Positions 25,562-34,569 are shown, counted from the first letter of the stretch. The stretch: 64,000 bases of DNA from Syntrophus sp963665935 (GCA_963665935.1 OY762510.1:2046001-2110000); one strand, 5' to 3'. The notes: generated by a model from the letters alone, not told the origin. Numbers and translations: made by a program.

Positions 25562-26833
25562 ATGGGCCATTTAACCATGCATTCTTACCGCCTCCTGCAA
25601 AAACGGATGGACCGGTCTATCCCGGGTATCTATGACTCAAACACCCTGTATGAACTCTTGAAGATTCTGTTTACCGATGAAGAGGCGCGGCTCTGCTCGG
25701 TGATGCCGCTCACTTATTTCTCCCTGGGTGACATCGCAAAGATATGGGGTAAGACGGAGGAGGAATCTGAAAAAATTATCCAGAATTTGGCAGGCAAAGG
25801 ATTGGTCTATTGTTACGGGGATGCCGACGGAAAAACATTCCTCCTTTCGCCTCCCGTATTGGGCTTCTTTGAGTTTTCCCTGATGCGGACCGATGGAAAG
25901 TTTGACAGGAAAAGATTGTCTGAACTCTATTATCAATATAACAACGTTGAAGGAGACTTCATCAGGCAGTTTGCCTCCATTTACCCCCCGATGACGCGGG
26001 TGTTCGTTCAGGAAGATGCCATCAGGGATATCAGATCAGAGGTGCTGTCCTATGAAAGGGCAAGTGCGGGTATTGATCAATCCAGCTGTATCACCGTAGG
26101 AACCTGCTTTTGCCGGCATAAGATGGAACATATGGGGCTGGCCTGTGATAACCCTCAGGATGTGTGTCTGACCTTCAATAACGTGGCAAATGATCTCGCT
26201 TCGCAGGGCATTGCCCGTGAAATATCGAAAAGCGAGGCGCATGCCATCTTGAATCTCTGCATCGAAAAGGGGCTGGTTCAGATCGGGGATAATACAAGAG
26301 ACGAGCTTGTCATTATCTGCAACTGCTGCGGGTGCTGCTGCGACATCCTACTCGCCTATAAACGGTATGGCTCGACGAGTCTGATCAATCCAACCAATTA
26401 CATCGCTTCGATTGAAAAAGAAGTCTGTTCAGGGTGCGGCGTTTGTGCTGAAAGGTGTCCTGTCGATGCAATTTCCATCGAAGAGAATAAAGCGGTCGTA
26501 AAGAGAAAGATCTGCCTGGGCTGCGGGGTCTGTACGAGATTCTGCCCTGTCGAAGCCTGTAAACTGGAAACGCGGCCGGAGAAGGTTTTTGTCCCCGCCA
26601 ACACCTTTGAAAAGGTTGCCATCCAATCCATCGATCAGGGGAAAACAGGGAACTTCCTCTTTGATAATCAAGCCAGCCTTGTCCATAAATTCTTGAGGGC
26701 GCTCGTAAACAGCATCATCAAACTGCCTCCCGTCAAGAGATTCCTGCTCCAGGAGAAAGTCTATTCAAAAATATTTCAGGTATTCTTGAGGCAGGATCGG
26801 TTCAAGCACATTGTGAAGAGCAGACCTGACTGA
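25562..26833 (+). CDS. ferredoxin-domain protein with extra cysteine clusters
   Basis: The 423-residue protein starts with a winged-helix-like region (residues about 25-120). It then has a cysteine-rich segment (CITVGTCFCRHK, followed by a Cys about 10 residues on), a CNCCGCCCD cluster, two [4Fe-4S] ferredoxin motifs (CSGCGVCAERCPVDAI and CLGCGVCTRFCPVEAC), and a C-terminal tail with hydrophobic helices. Proteins of this layout are common in anaerobic deltaproteobacteria and are thought to move electrons between redox partners. Its partner is not evident here. It is a monocistronic plus-strand gene, convergent with the UbiA gene. Confidence 0.75.
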   Translation: MGHLTMHSYRLLQKRMDRSIPGIYDSNTLYELLKILFTDEEARLCSVMPLTYFSLGDIAKIWGKTEEESEKIIQNLAGKGLVYCYGDADGKTFLLSPPVLGFFEFSLMRTDGKFDRKRLSELYYQYNNVEGDFIRQFASIYPPMTRVFVQEDAIRDIRSEVLSYERASAGIDQSSCITVGTCFCRHKMEHMGLACDNPQDVCLTFNNVANDLASQGIAREISKSEAHAILNLCIEKGLVQIGDNTRDELVIICNCCGCCCDILLAYKRYGSTSLINPTNYIASIEKEVCSGCGVCAERCPVDAISIEENKAVVKRKICLGCGVCTRFCPVEACKLETRPEKVFVPANTFEKVAIQSIDQGKTGNFLFDNQASLVHKFLRALVNSIIKLPPVKRFLLQEKVYSKIFQVFLRQDRFKHIVKSRPD

Positions 26834-26873
26834 TTCTTCTGTTATGACCGGATCTGGATTGGAGATCAAAGTC

Positions 26874-27833
26874 TTATCCCCAGCCCGTAAATCCATGGAT
26901 AAGATAGCCCGCGATCAACGCCACACCTGTGACCAGGTAGACCTTGATGATGGCGAGATTGGCGGGGATCATCTTCAGTCGGTCCAGGTAGAAGTTGCTC
27001 AGGAGATTCACCGAGCGCAGGGCCAGCGGCAGTGCCGCGAATCCCAGCAGCACCGGAAGGGGCGCCATCCTGAAGAATACCGAGCCCGCAAGAATTCCAA
27101 AGGCGCAATAAAGCCCGGCCTGATAGAGGACAATTCCCGTCTTGCGGCCGAAGCGTGCGATGAGGTTCATCTTGCCGCTCCGGCGGTCCTCCTCGTAGTC
27201 GGGGATCTCGTTGATGACAATCATGGACCACATGAGAAAGCCAGGAATAAGGGAAACGATCACCGGCTCCATCTCCAGTGCCCCGCGCTGGACATAGTAG
27301 GACCCGAGAACGAGGACGGGTCCAAAATTGATGAGGAGCCCCAGTTCACCGAATCCCCGGTAGGCGAACTTGACGGGGGGCGCTGTATAGAAAATGGACG
27401 ACAGGATGCCGATGGCCCCGATTCCGACCACGGGCCATCCCCTGTCATATCCCAGATAGAGCCAGATCCCGATCGTGAAGGCGTAGCAGGCAATGACGCC
27501 CATCTTCATCTGACTCACAGAAAGAAGACCTTCGGTGAGGACCCCGCTGCCGCCGCTGTAAGGGTTTTTCTCGTCGCCCCAGGCGCGGTCGACGGCATGG
27601 AGATAGTCGAGGATGTCATCGAGCATGTTGAGGCCGAAGTGGTGGACCGTCACCCCCGCGAAGACAAGGGAAAAAGCAAGGGGATCGAAGACCGAATAAC
27701 GGGCCCAGACAATGGCGGCGGCAAGGGTGACCGGGATGAAGCTGGGTGGCACGAAGGGAAGACGGACGGCCTGAACCCAGGCCGCGATGCTTCCCTTACC
27801 AGCCGCTCCGAATGTTTCGATCCTCAGGCGCAT
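26874..27833 (-). CDS. UbiA-family prenyltransferase (MenA-like)
   Basis: The 319-residue membrane protein has the two Asp-rich motifs of the UbiA superfamily: NMLDDILDY in the first loop and PDYEEDRRSGK in the second, with about eight to nine hydrophobic segments between and after. In MenA, these motifs bind Mg2+ and the prenyl diphosphate and attach the chain to dihydroxynaphthoate. The neighbours do not include other menaquinone genes, so the substrate (quinone, haem or another aromatic) is open. The gene is followed on the left by the plus-strand Fe-S gene (convergent). Confidence 0.75.
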   Translation of the reverse strand: MRLRIETFGAAGKGSIAAWVQAVRLPFVPPSFIPVTLAAAIVWARYSVFDPLAFSLVFAGVTVHHFGLNMLDDILDYLHAVDRAWGDEKNPYSGGSGVLTEGLLSVSQMKMGVIACYAFTIGIWLYLGYDRGWPVVGIGAIGILSSIFYTAPPVKFAYRGFGELGLLINFGPVLVLGSYYVQRGALEMEPVIVSLIPGFLMWSMIVINEIPDYEEDRRSGKMNLIARFGRKTGIVLYQAGLYCAFGILAGSVFFRMAPLPVLLGFAALPLALRSVNLLSNFYLDRLKMIPANLAIIKVYLVTGVALIAGYLIHGFTGWG

Positions 27834-27911
27834 CGGCTTTCCTCCGGCGTGTTCGTTTGGCTGTTGGGACGGAATTCCCCGGCTTTTCAGGCAGAGCAGA
27901 GGCAGACCGTG

Positions 27912-28376
27912 TTATCCGGGGCTATTGAGCTGATCCAGCAAGATCAGGATTTCTCTGTTCTCTACGATGTCCGACATGGAATGGCCGTAATGGAAGAAAC
28001 GGATTAATCCTTTTTTATCGATGACCAGTTGTGCTGGAAGACGCCCCAGCTTCAGCAGTTTCACCTGTTGCCCATAGAGATTGGACACGGTGTGGTCGGG
28101 GTCCGGCAGTCCGGGGAAGGGCATGTCGTATTTGCGCCACCAGTTCGCGAAGGCATCCGCCTTTTCGGGACCGATCGCAATCACCTCGGCGTTCCGCTTG
28201 ACAAATTCCGAATAATCCCTGCGCAACTGCGCCATGTGCCTGCGGCAGTAAGGTCAAAGAAAACCCCGGTTGAAAACGAGAAAGACATTTTTGACGCCCT
28301 TGTAATTGGAGAGTCTGATCTGCCGCCCTTCGCTGTCCGTCAGCTCAAAATCGGGCGCGATCCTGTTTTCGGCCAT
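27912..28376 (-). CDS. AhpC/TSA peroxiredoxin-like selenoprotein (in-frame UGA)
   Basis: Read from ATG 28376, the frame is open for 154 codons except for one TGA at 28256-28254, codon 41. Around it the translation is NRGFLUPYCRRHMAQLRRDY, exactly where Cys-containing homologues have a CPYC redox pair; the second Cys is residue 44. Upstream codons (IAPDFELTDSEGRQIRL, NVFLVFN) and downstream codons (VIAIGPEKADAF, MPFPGLPDPDHTVS) both belong to the AhpC/TSA fold, so one gene spans the UGA. The likely reading is selenocysteine. An ATG at 28235 gives a shorter frame without the active site and is unlikely to be the real start. Alternative: a nonsense mutation of TGC/TGT. Confidence 0.8.
28215..28253 (-). 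promoter_or_regulatory. candidate bacterial SECIS element
   Basis: Immediately 3' of the UGA the mRNA can form GCGC (28232-28229), loop AGUU (28228-28225), GCGC (28224-28221). The apical loop begins 25 nt after the UGA and has G at its second base, which agrees with the known bacterial SECIS pattern (loop 16-37 nt downstream, G early in the loop). The stem is only 4 bp and could be coincidental. A folding calculation is needed to judge it. Confidence 0.4.
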
Positions 28377-28539
28377 TTCGCTTCCCTTCACGGGAACCCC
28401 CTTTCTCGTGGGACATTGGAATTCGATCCGCTCTTTATAAAATTAAGAAGCATCTTAGTATGAGGGAGGATTTTTAAGAGTCAAGAAATAATGAATATTT
28501 TTCCACTCCAGCATAGCTCGTTGTCTGATCTATTTTAAA

Positions 28540-28568
28540 TTGACATCCAGGTCCTCTTTAAATATTTT
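28540..28568 (+). promoter_or_regulatory. sigma70-type promoter
   Basis: TTGACA at 28540-28545, 17-base spacer and TATTTT at 28563-28568 (four of six). It lies about 50 bp before the methyltransferase/molybdopterin gene pair starting at 28617. Confidence 0.45.
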
Positions 28569-28616
28569 ATATGTTGTTAACCGGAAAAGAAAGATCACGA
28601 AATTCAAAGGAGAACT

Positions 28617-29555
28617 ATGAAAAAGAAACTCCTTGAACTGATTATCTGCCCCCTTTGCCTCCCCTCGGAATATCCTCTGGCCGCTGACATTCTCCAGGAA
28701 TCGGATGGCGATATCGAAACGGGCGCCCTCAAGTGCCCGCACTGTGACGCCCTGTTTCCCATTACCCAAGGCATGGCTCTGCTCGATTCCTTTGGGACGG
28801 ACGAACAGAAGGCGGCGAACAAATACGAAACCGATGAAGTGGTTTCCTCGTACCTGTGGAGCCATTATGGGGAACTGTTGGATGACGAGCATGCCTCGCA
28901 GGCATACAGCACCTGGGCGGGCCTGATGCAGCCCCAGGCAGGGATCGCACTCGACGCCGGCGGCGCCGTGGGGCGATTTGCCTTTGAGTTGACCGACTGC
29001 TGCGATTTTGTTGTCGGCATCGATACATCCCACGCCTTTATCCAGGTGGCAAGGCGGTTGATGCGGGAACGCTGTCTGGTGACACCTTTGAAGGATGAAG
29101 GCTTGCTGACCAGGGAAGTGACCATTCGCCTCCCCGAAGCTTGGCGGAGTGACAAGGTGGAATTTGTGGTGGCCAATGCCCTCGCCCTGCCGTTTCGGAA
29201 AAAAACCTTTTCACTGTTCGCATCCCTCAACCTGGTGGACAAGGTCCCCTCGCCGATCGGGCATCTCCGGGAAATGAACCGGGTCACCCGGAACAGCAAT
29301 GCCCAGTTTCTGCTTTCCGATCCCTTTTCCTGGTCCACCGATGTCGCGCCGGTCGAGGAATGGCTGGGCGGCAAGGAGGTGGGTCGCTATGGGGGCAAAG
29401 GACTGGCCAACATTGCGGCGTTGTTGTCCGACGGCCGGGGCGATCTGGCACCGGCCTGGCGGGTCAATGAGCCCGGGGAAGTCTGGTGGAAAATCCGCAC
29501 CCACAGCAACCATTACGAGCTGATTCGCAGCCGTTACCTCCATGCCTGCCGATAG
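28617..29555 (+). CDS. Trm112-like + SAM methyltransferase domain protein
   Basis: The 312-residue protein starts with a Trm112-like zinc-ribbon region (LIICPLC, then KCPHCDALF, residues about 9-50). A class I methyltransferase core follows: ALDAGGAVGRFAFEL as the SAM loop and VVGIDTSHAFIQVA as the acidic strand. A good Shine-Dalgarno (AAAGGAG) precedes the start. The stop is 9 bp before the molybdopterin oxidoreductase gene, so both are one transcript. A methyltransferase in a two-gene operon with a molybdopterin enzyme suggests assistance to that enzyme or action on a shared substrate, but this is inference. Confidence 0.75.
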   Translation: MKKKLLELIICPLCLPSEYPLAADILQESDGDIETGALKCPHCDALFPITQGMALLDSFGTDEQKAANKYETDEVVSSYLWSHYGELLDDEHASQAYSTWAGLMQPQAGIALDAGGAVGRFAFELTDCCDFVVGIDTSHAFIQVARRLMRERCLVTPLKDEGLLTREVTIRLPEAWRSDKVEFVVANALALPFRKKTFSLFASLNLVDKVPSPIGHLREMNRVTRNSNAQFLLSDPFSWSTDVAPVEEWLGGKEVGRYGGKGLANIAALLSDGRGDLAPAWRVNEPGEVWWKIRTHSNHYELIRSRYLHACR

Positions 29556-29564
29556 GAGGAGACC

Positions 29565-31652
29565 ATGATCCTTGATTCTGTCTGCCGTCTCTGTTCGTCC
29601 TGCTGCCCCATCGAGGTGGAGGTCGTGGACGAACGCCTGATCGCCGCCCGGCGAAAATCCTTTCTTGCCCCCGAAAAGCGACTCTCCTGTCCCAAACTGG
29701 CCGCCGCCCCGGACATCGTCTATTCCCCTCTGCGCCTGACGACTCCGCTGATCAAAAAGGACGATGGTTCGGGCTTCCGGAAGGCTGGCTGGGACGAGGC
29801 CCTTGATCGGGTTGTCACCCGGTTTCTCCGTCATCGGGAGGAATCCGGGGCACAGTCGGTCGCCTGGCTGCGAGGCATGGCCGCCGACTGGGGGGCGCCC
29901 TGGGATTATCCCAACCGGCTGATGCATCTCTTCGGGTCTCCAAATACCATCGGCAACGGCTCCATCTGCTTTGTGGCCCGAGAATTCGCCCATTCTTACA
30001 CTTACGGGGCCATGGCCTTCCCGGAGGCGAAGAACGCCCGCTGCATCATCGTCTGGGGCAAAAATGACGGGAACACCGCACTGGGTGCGGCCGAGGCCAT
30101 TTCCTATGCCAAGGAACAGGGGGCGACGCTGATTGTGATCGACCCCGTGCAGACCGCCCTGGCTCGTAAGGCGGACCTCTGGCTGCAGATCAAACCGGGC
30201 CACGACGGCCTGCTCGCCATGGCAATGATCTTCCAGATCATCGAGGAAAAGCTCTATGACGCCGAGTTTGTCGAAAAATACACAACTGGCTTTGAGCAGC
30301 TCAAAGAGGTTGCCGCCCGGTATCCCGCCGAGGCGGTCGCCGAGAAAATCTGGCTTTCAGCGGATCAGATCAGGGATCTGGCCCGTCTCTATGCCACCAC
30401 CAAACCCTCGTCCATTATCGACGGCAACGGCCTGGACATGCACCGCGAGGTCTTCGACACGACCCGGGCGATCGCCATGCTCCGGGCGTTGACCGGCAAT
30501 CTGGACAGGCCGGGCGGCGACGTGCTGCCGCAGCCGATTCCGCTGCGCAACATCCAGTTGAAGAATCGGCTCCCCGCCGGGGTGGTCCCCATCACCCGCG
30601 ACTATCCCCTCTTCAACGCATTCAGTGAAACCTGGGGAAACCAGGTTCAGGGCTGCCTGATCGACGCCATCCTTGAGGAAAAGCCCTATCCGGTGAAGAT
30701 GGTGGTGATCCAGACCGGAAATCCCGTGGTGACCATGGCCGATTCAACCCGGACCCGGGAGGCCTTTTCCAAGTTGGAAACCCTGGTGGTGATCGAGATG
30801 TTCATGACCGAGACGGCAAAACTGGCCGATGTGATTCTCCCGGCGGCCAGCTGCTTCGAAACGACTCAACTCAACCGTTTTTCCATTCGTAACAACCCGA
30901 TGTTCCTGCAGAACGCGGTCATTCCGCCGGTGGGCGATTCCTGGCCGAACTGGCGGATCGTCTTCGAGCTGGGCCGGAGGCTCGGGTTTGTCACCGAATT
31001 TCCCTGGCAAAGTGCGGAGGAGGCCATCGATTACCAGTTGGAGCCTGCCGGTGTCACCGTGGAGAAATTGCGGCGGAACGGCAGCGGCCTGCGGATCGAG
31101 GAACTGCGTTACGAAAAATACCGGGAAGCACCGTTCAAGACACCTTCGGGCAGAGTCGAATTCTTTTCCCGTCGGTTGGCGGAGGCCGGATTACCGGGTG
31201 TGCCGTTCTCGGAGGGACTGGGCGGAGATCCGATCAGCTTTGCCGATCAGAGCGAGGCGTATCCGATCCTGGGGATCAGCGGCAGCCGCGACATCCGTTT
31301 CACCAATTCACAGTTCCGCACCATCCCGTCCCTGCTGAACGCCGGTGCGGTCTGCGTCGTCGACATCCATCCCGAAGATGCCCGGCGTTATGATCTGAAA
31401 GAGAATGATCCTGTGAGGATTGAATCCCCGAAGGGATCCATTGAAATGGCAGCGAGGATATCGACCACGGTGCGTCCCGGCACAATTCGCCTTTCCTGGG
31501 GATGGGGCGAATACGATCCGCGGGGCAATCTCAACACCCTTACCGAAGACGATCGGCGGGGCCGGGTGACGGGTACCTCCACAAGCAGAAGTTTCATGTG
31601 CCGGTTGAGGAAGGTTCAACAGCAAAAATCCGGTGCTTTTCCTCCTGGCTGA
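29565..31652 (+). CDS. molybdopterin oxidoreductase (DMSO reductase family)
   Basis: The 695-residue protein has an N-terminal [4Fe-4S] motif (C7, C10, C14 and C42: CRLCSSCC and SCPK), the molybdopterin domain with NGSICFVAREF (Cys135 is the likely metal ligand) and a C-terminal dinucleotide-binding domain (ISGSRDIRFTNSQFRTIPS). There is no twin-arginine signal, so it should be cytoplasmic. The length and organisation resemble Mo/W enzymes such as acetylene hydratase and thiosulfate-reductase-type subunits. No membrane or Fe-S partner subunit follows. The substrate cannot be deduced. Confidence 0.8.
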   Translation: MILDSVCRLCSSCCPIEVEVVDERLIAARRKSFLAPEKRLSCPKLAAAPDIVYSPLRLTTPLIKKDDGSGFRKAGWDEALDRVVTRFLRHREESGAQSVAWLRGMAADWGAPWDYPNRLMHLFGSPNTIGNGSICFVAREFAHSYTYGAMAFPEAKNARCIIVWGKNDGNTALGAAEAISYAKEQGATLIVIDPVQTALARKADLWLQIKPGHDGLLAMAMIFQIIEEKLYDAEFVEKYTTGFEQLKEVAARYPAEAVAEKIWLSADQIRDLARLYATTKPSSIIDGNGLDMHREVFDTTRAIAMLRALTGNLDRPGGDVLPQPIPLRNIQLKNRLPAGVVPITRDYPLFNAFSETWGNQVQGCLIDAILEEKPYPVKMVVIQTGNPVVTMADSTRTREAFSKLETLVVIEMFMTETAKLADVILPAASCFETTQLNRFSIRNNPMFLQNAVIPPVGDSWPNWRIVFELGRRLGFVTEFPWQSAEEAIDYQLEPAGVTVEKLRRNGSGLRIEELRYEKYREAPFKTPSGRVEFFSRRLAEAGLPGVPFSEGLGGDPISFADQSEAYPILGISGSRDIRFTNSQFRTIPSLLNAGAVCVVDIHPEDARRYDLKENDPVRIESPKGSIEMAARISTTVRPGTIRLSWGWGEYDPRGNLNTLTEDDRRGRVTGTSTSRSFMCRLRKVQQQKSGAFPPG

Positions 31653-31670
31653 TCATGGCATGCCACCGTC

Positions 31671-32738
31671 TCAGCGAAGAGGCCTGCCGCCGCAACCCTT
31701 CAAACGGGCGTGCACATGGCGAAGCAGCTCTTCCGTTATCTGCCAGTTTATGCAGGGATCCGTGATGGAGACGCCGTATTTCAGCAGCGAAAGGTCCTTG
31801 GGAATCGACTGATTTCCCGCTTCCAGATTGCTTTCAATCATCACCCCGCAGATGCTTCCCTGACCCGATTCGATCTGTGACAAAATCCGATCGAGGACAA
31901 CGGGCTGTTTCTGGTAATCCTTTCCCGAATTTGCATGACTGCAGTCCACCATGATATTGAGGGGCAGCTGTGCCTTCTTCAACAGTTCCATAGTTTTGGA
32001 AATATCCTCGGGCATGTAGTTCGGTTTTTTCGATCCCCCCCGGAGAACGATGTGGAGATCAGGATTCCCCGTCGTCTGAAGAATGGCCGATTTTCCTTCG
32101 TTGTTGATGCCGAGAAAACTGTGGGGGTGGAGGGCCGATCTTATCGCATCTACGGCAATCTGGAGATTGCCATCGGTTCCGTTCTTGAAGCCCAGGGGGA
32201 AGGAAAGGCCGCTGGCCATTTCCCTATGCGGTTGGGATTCCGCCGTCCGGGCACCGATTGCCCCCCAACTGAGAAGATCCGCCAGGTATTCGGGGGTGAT
32301 CGGGTCAAGCATCTCTGTCGCGATGGGCAGATTCTTTGCCGTGATGGCACAAAGCAGGCTTCTTGCAATGCCAAGTCCCTTGGAAATCTGGTGCGAACCA
32401 TCCATGTCCGGATCGTTGATCAGGCCCTTCCAGCCGATGGTGGTGCGGGGCTTTTCAAAATAAACGCGCATGATGATGAAAAGCTGGTCGGAAAGCTCCT
32501 GGGAGAGAGCGGCGAGCCGGTCCGCATATTCGAGGGCCGCCTTCGGATCGTGAATCGAGCAGGGACCGACGACCACCATGAGGCGTGAGTCAGAGCCATT
32601 CAGGATGTTGATGATGTGCTGCCGGCTTTCCGTAACAAATTCACCCGCTGCGTTGGACACCGGAAACACCTGCCTCAGGTCCCGGGGCGCAATAACGGGG
32701 GTGATGCGTAGGATTTTAAGGTTGTTTGTTTTGATCAT
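31671..32738 (-). CDS. 3-deoxy-D-arabino-heptulosonate 7-phosphate synthase (class I)
   Basis: The 355-residue protein matches the E. coli AroF/G/H-type enzyme: VVGPCSIHD, the GARTAESQPHREMASG loop that binds the metal and PEP, HIVLRGGSKKPNY and DCSHANSGKDY. It condenses phosphoenolpyruvate with erythrose 4-phosphate at the entry to the shikimate pathway. Feedback control by an aromatic amino acid is usual in this type, and the N-terminal region (LRITPVIAPRDL) is where that effector site sits, but its specificity is not visible. It is convergent with the molybdopterin gene (18 bp apart). Confidence 0.95.
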   Translation of the reverse strand: MIKTNNLKILRITPVIAPRDLRQVFPVSNAAGEFVTESRQHIINILNGSDSRLMVVVGPCSIHDPKAALEYADRLAALSQELSDQLFIIMRVYFEKPRTTIGWKGLINDPDMDGSHQISKGLGIARSLLCAITAKNLPIATEMLDPITPEYLADLLSWGAIGARTAESQPHREMASGLSFPLGFKNGTDGNLQIAVDAIRSALHPHSFLGINNEGKSAILQTTGNPDLHIVLRGGSKKPNYMPEDISKTMELLKKAQLPLNIMVDCSHANSGKDYQKQPVVLDRILSQIESGQGSICGVMIESNLEAGNQSIPKDLSLLKYGVSITDPCINWQITEELLRHVHARLKGCGGRPLR

Positions 32739-32799
32739 ATCTCGTTCTGTTAGTCTCTTTGGGTTAAATCTTTTTACCTATCTATCCTTCTGTATTTTT

Positions 32800-32829
32800 A
32801 TAATTCATTATTTGAATACACAATGTCAA
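32800..32829 (-). promoter_or_regulatory. possible promoter of DAHP synthase gene
   Basis: On the minus strand TTGACA (32829-32824) is followed after 18 bases by AATTAT (32805-32800), with a very AT-rich region around it. The -10 box matches only four of six bases. Confidence 0.3.
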
Positions 32830-33283
32830 GGATTTCTCATAAAAAGCAAATAACGATTCCAGGATGATTTTCATCGTTGCTCCTCCCACCCGGTTATCCG
32901 AAAAAACAGAACAAAAAAAGACGGGGCTAAGGTTGAAGTAATCAATAAACTCCGTAATACCCGTATGGTAGTTTTATACTACGAAGTTGCTTGCTAAACT
33001 CGAACCCGAAAAGCAGCGTGAAGCAAGGCTGATGGCTGTTGAGACTGCGACCCGACTATAGATAAACAAACAACTGTCTTGAGCAAGAAAACGTCACAGC
33101 GGGGCGATTTGCCCTATTGACAACGGAGAATAATCTGATAGTCTGCGCCCGCTTCAATAAATCTATCGACGTAGAGTCTCTAGAAAGTATCTATTTTATT
33201 TGAACCAACGTAACAAATCTGTCCTGTTGAGTCCCTCGTATCCTAAGTATTTCCATTCTCTTCTTAAATTTGGAGACCAAGTG
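32830..33283. other. AT-rich stretch without a supported gene
   Basis: The stretch before the small gene at 33284 contains many stops in all plus frames. It opens the accessory region that contains the integrase and tRNA scars. No repeat or intact frame is recognised. Confidence 0.5.
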
Positions 33284-33511
33284 ATGAAAAGAGTATATTC
33301 AGTAAGTGAAAGCGAGCAAGTGAAGATTAAGAATGATCTTTTTTTCGTGGAAGAAGTCCTGCTTGTGCTATCTGAATTACATGAACGGGGTGAATTGGAC
33401 GCGGCTCCAAAAGAATCTCTGCGGACTCTTCTTAATACGTCAATGATAAAGTTAAGAAGCGCCAGAGCACTAATCTCAGTGGGAGGGGAAATCGAGGAAG
33501 TAGCAGCATAA
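33284..33511 (+). CDS. small charged protein, unknown
   Basis: I start this at ATG 33284 (MKRVYSVSESEQVKIKNDLF), preceded by GGAG at about 9 bases. The 75-residue product is predicted largely helical, with LFFVEEVLLVLSELHERGEL and a KLRSARALISVGGEI tail. There is no family match. It sits upstream of a terminator and an integrase remnant, so it is probably cargo of a former mobile element. Confidence 0.5.
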   Translation: MKRVYSVSESEQVKIKNDLFFVEEVLLVLSELHERGELDAAPKESLRTLLNTSMIKLRSARALISVGGEIEEVAA

Positions 33512-33560
33512 CGACCAGGGGGCGGGCTTAGGTCGCAGCCCTTTCTCATAAGACAAATAG

Positions 33561-33596
33561 AAGCCGGGCAGGATCAAAAACTTGTCCGGCTTTTTT
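33561..33596 (+). terminator. intrinsic terminator
   Basis: AAGCCGGGCA (33561-33570) pairs with TGTCCGGCTT (33583-33592), and six Ts follow at 33591-33596. It ends the transcript of the small gene at 33284. Confidence 0.75.
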
Positions 33597-33737
33597 GTGA
33601 GTAAAAAGATCGTTGCCCATTCCTTGAGGCATACCTTTGCAAACTGGCTTGTGGAAGCCGGGGTTGACCTATACACGGTCAAGGAACTTATGGGACATTC
33701 GGTCATTGCCATGACAGGCATGATCCCGAATCAATGA
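33597..33737 (+). pseudogene. tyrosine recombinase (integrase) C-terminal remnant
   Basis: A 46-codon frame from GTG 33597 to TGA 33735-33737 reads HSLRHTFANWLVEAGVDLYT and VKELMGHSVIAMTG. This is the catalytic HxxR...H(/W) region of tyrosine recombinases, but the rest of the protein and the active-site Tyr are missing. The frame breaks into MIPNQ and a stop, where it runs into the YafQ remnant. It is a deletion remnant of an integrated element. Confidence 0.8.
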
Positions 33738-33925
33738 AGTCTGTCATGCGAGACCTGATTGACGAAAAACCTCTTGACCGGAAGCACCGAAACCATCTCT
33801 TGACAGGCAATTTCAAGGATCGGCGAGAGTGTCACGTCAACCCGGATTGGTTATTGATATACCGAATAGACGGCCATCGAATAATATTTGAACGAACGGG
33901 AACCCATGCCGATTTGTTCAGGTAA
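33734..33925 (+). pseudogene. YafQ/RelE-type toxin, N-terminally truncated
   Basis: The 63-residue frame matches the C-terminal two thirds of YafQ-type mRNA interferases: RNHLLTGNFKDRRECHVNPD, then WLLIYRIDGHRIIFERTGTH and ADLF. The usual first 25 or so residues are lacking and the frame begins at the break point with the integrase remnant. No DinJ-type antitoxin gene precedes it. The deletion therefore removed the antitoxin, the toxin start and most of the integrase. It is unlikely to be active. Confidence 0.75.
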
Positions 33926-34185
33926 AGTGTATGGATGAAGGGGATGGGGAAGACCACCGGAAGACCACCCGACAAGCCGGAAAGTTCCGCCGGCTTCCCT
34001 TCAGGACCCATTGCGAGGAACGGCAATGATTAACAATATAAGGAGAAAAGGGTACGAAAACGGTGGGCATGGGCAGAGAGCGTCACATGGATCTTGTTTG
34101 CGCTCTTATGGACGATCCTGTGCTATACGCTAAAGCAAGAAAGTATGATTGAAGAGCGCGAGAGAAAAGCAGCATAGCGATCAGG

Positions 34186-34212
34186 AGGCGGGCTTTTCGG
34201 TCCGCCTTTGTT
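34186..34212 (+). terminator. intrinsic terminator
   Basis: AGGCGG (34186-34191) pairs with CCGCCT (34202-34207) and the T-rich sequence TTTGTTT follows. Short frames just upstream (34,060-34,180) have no support as genes. Confidence 0.55.
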
Positions 34213-34265
34213 TATGGGTAGAAAAATCAAAGTGGGGAGAGATTTTGCTTTACCCGAAAAAGAAA

Positions 34266-34301
34266 AAGGGCTTCACGGTTTTTTGAAATCCGCAAGCCCT
34301 T
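34266..34301 (-). terminator. terminator of tRNA-Leu
   Basis: AAGGGCTT (34266-34273) and AAGCCCTT (34294-34301) form an 8-bp stem. On the minus strand a T-rich run follows the stem, just after the tRNA-Leu 3' end. Confidence 0.65.
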
Positions 34302-34310
34302 GATTTTATA

Positions 34311-34398
34311 TGGTGCCGGAGGTCGGAATCGAACCGACACTTCCGCGAGGGAAGGGGGATTTTGAGTCCCCTGCGTCTACCAGTTTCACCACTCCGGC
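34311..34398 (-). tRNA. tRNA-Leu (anticodon CAA)
   Basis: On the minus strand the sequence folds to a class II tRNA: acceptor GCCGGAG/CTCCGGC, anticodon stem and loop with CAA in ACTCAAAAT, a long variable arm, T-loop TTCGATT and an encoded CCA at 34313-34311. The size (about 88 nt) fits leucine tRNA. Confidence 0.93.
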
Positions 34399-34493
34399 GC
34401 AGGTTCTGATTAGCCCAGCCCACTGTCTCTTGTCAAGAAAAATCTGTTGACAAGGAACTCATGCCTATGTTAAAGGTCCGCTTCCAATTTGAC

Positions 34494-34569
<76 letters not shown>

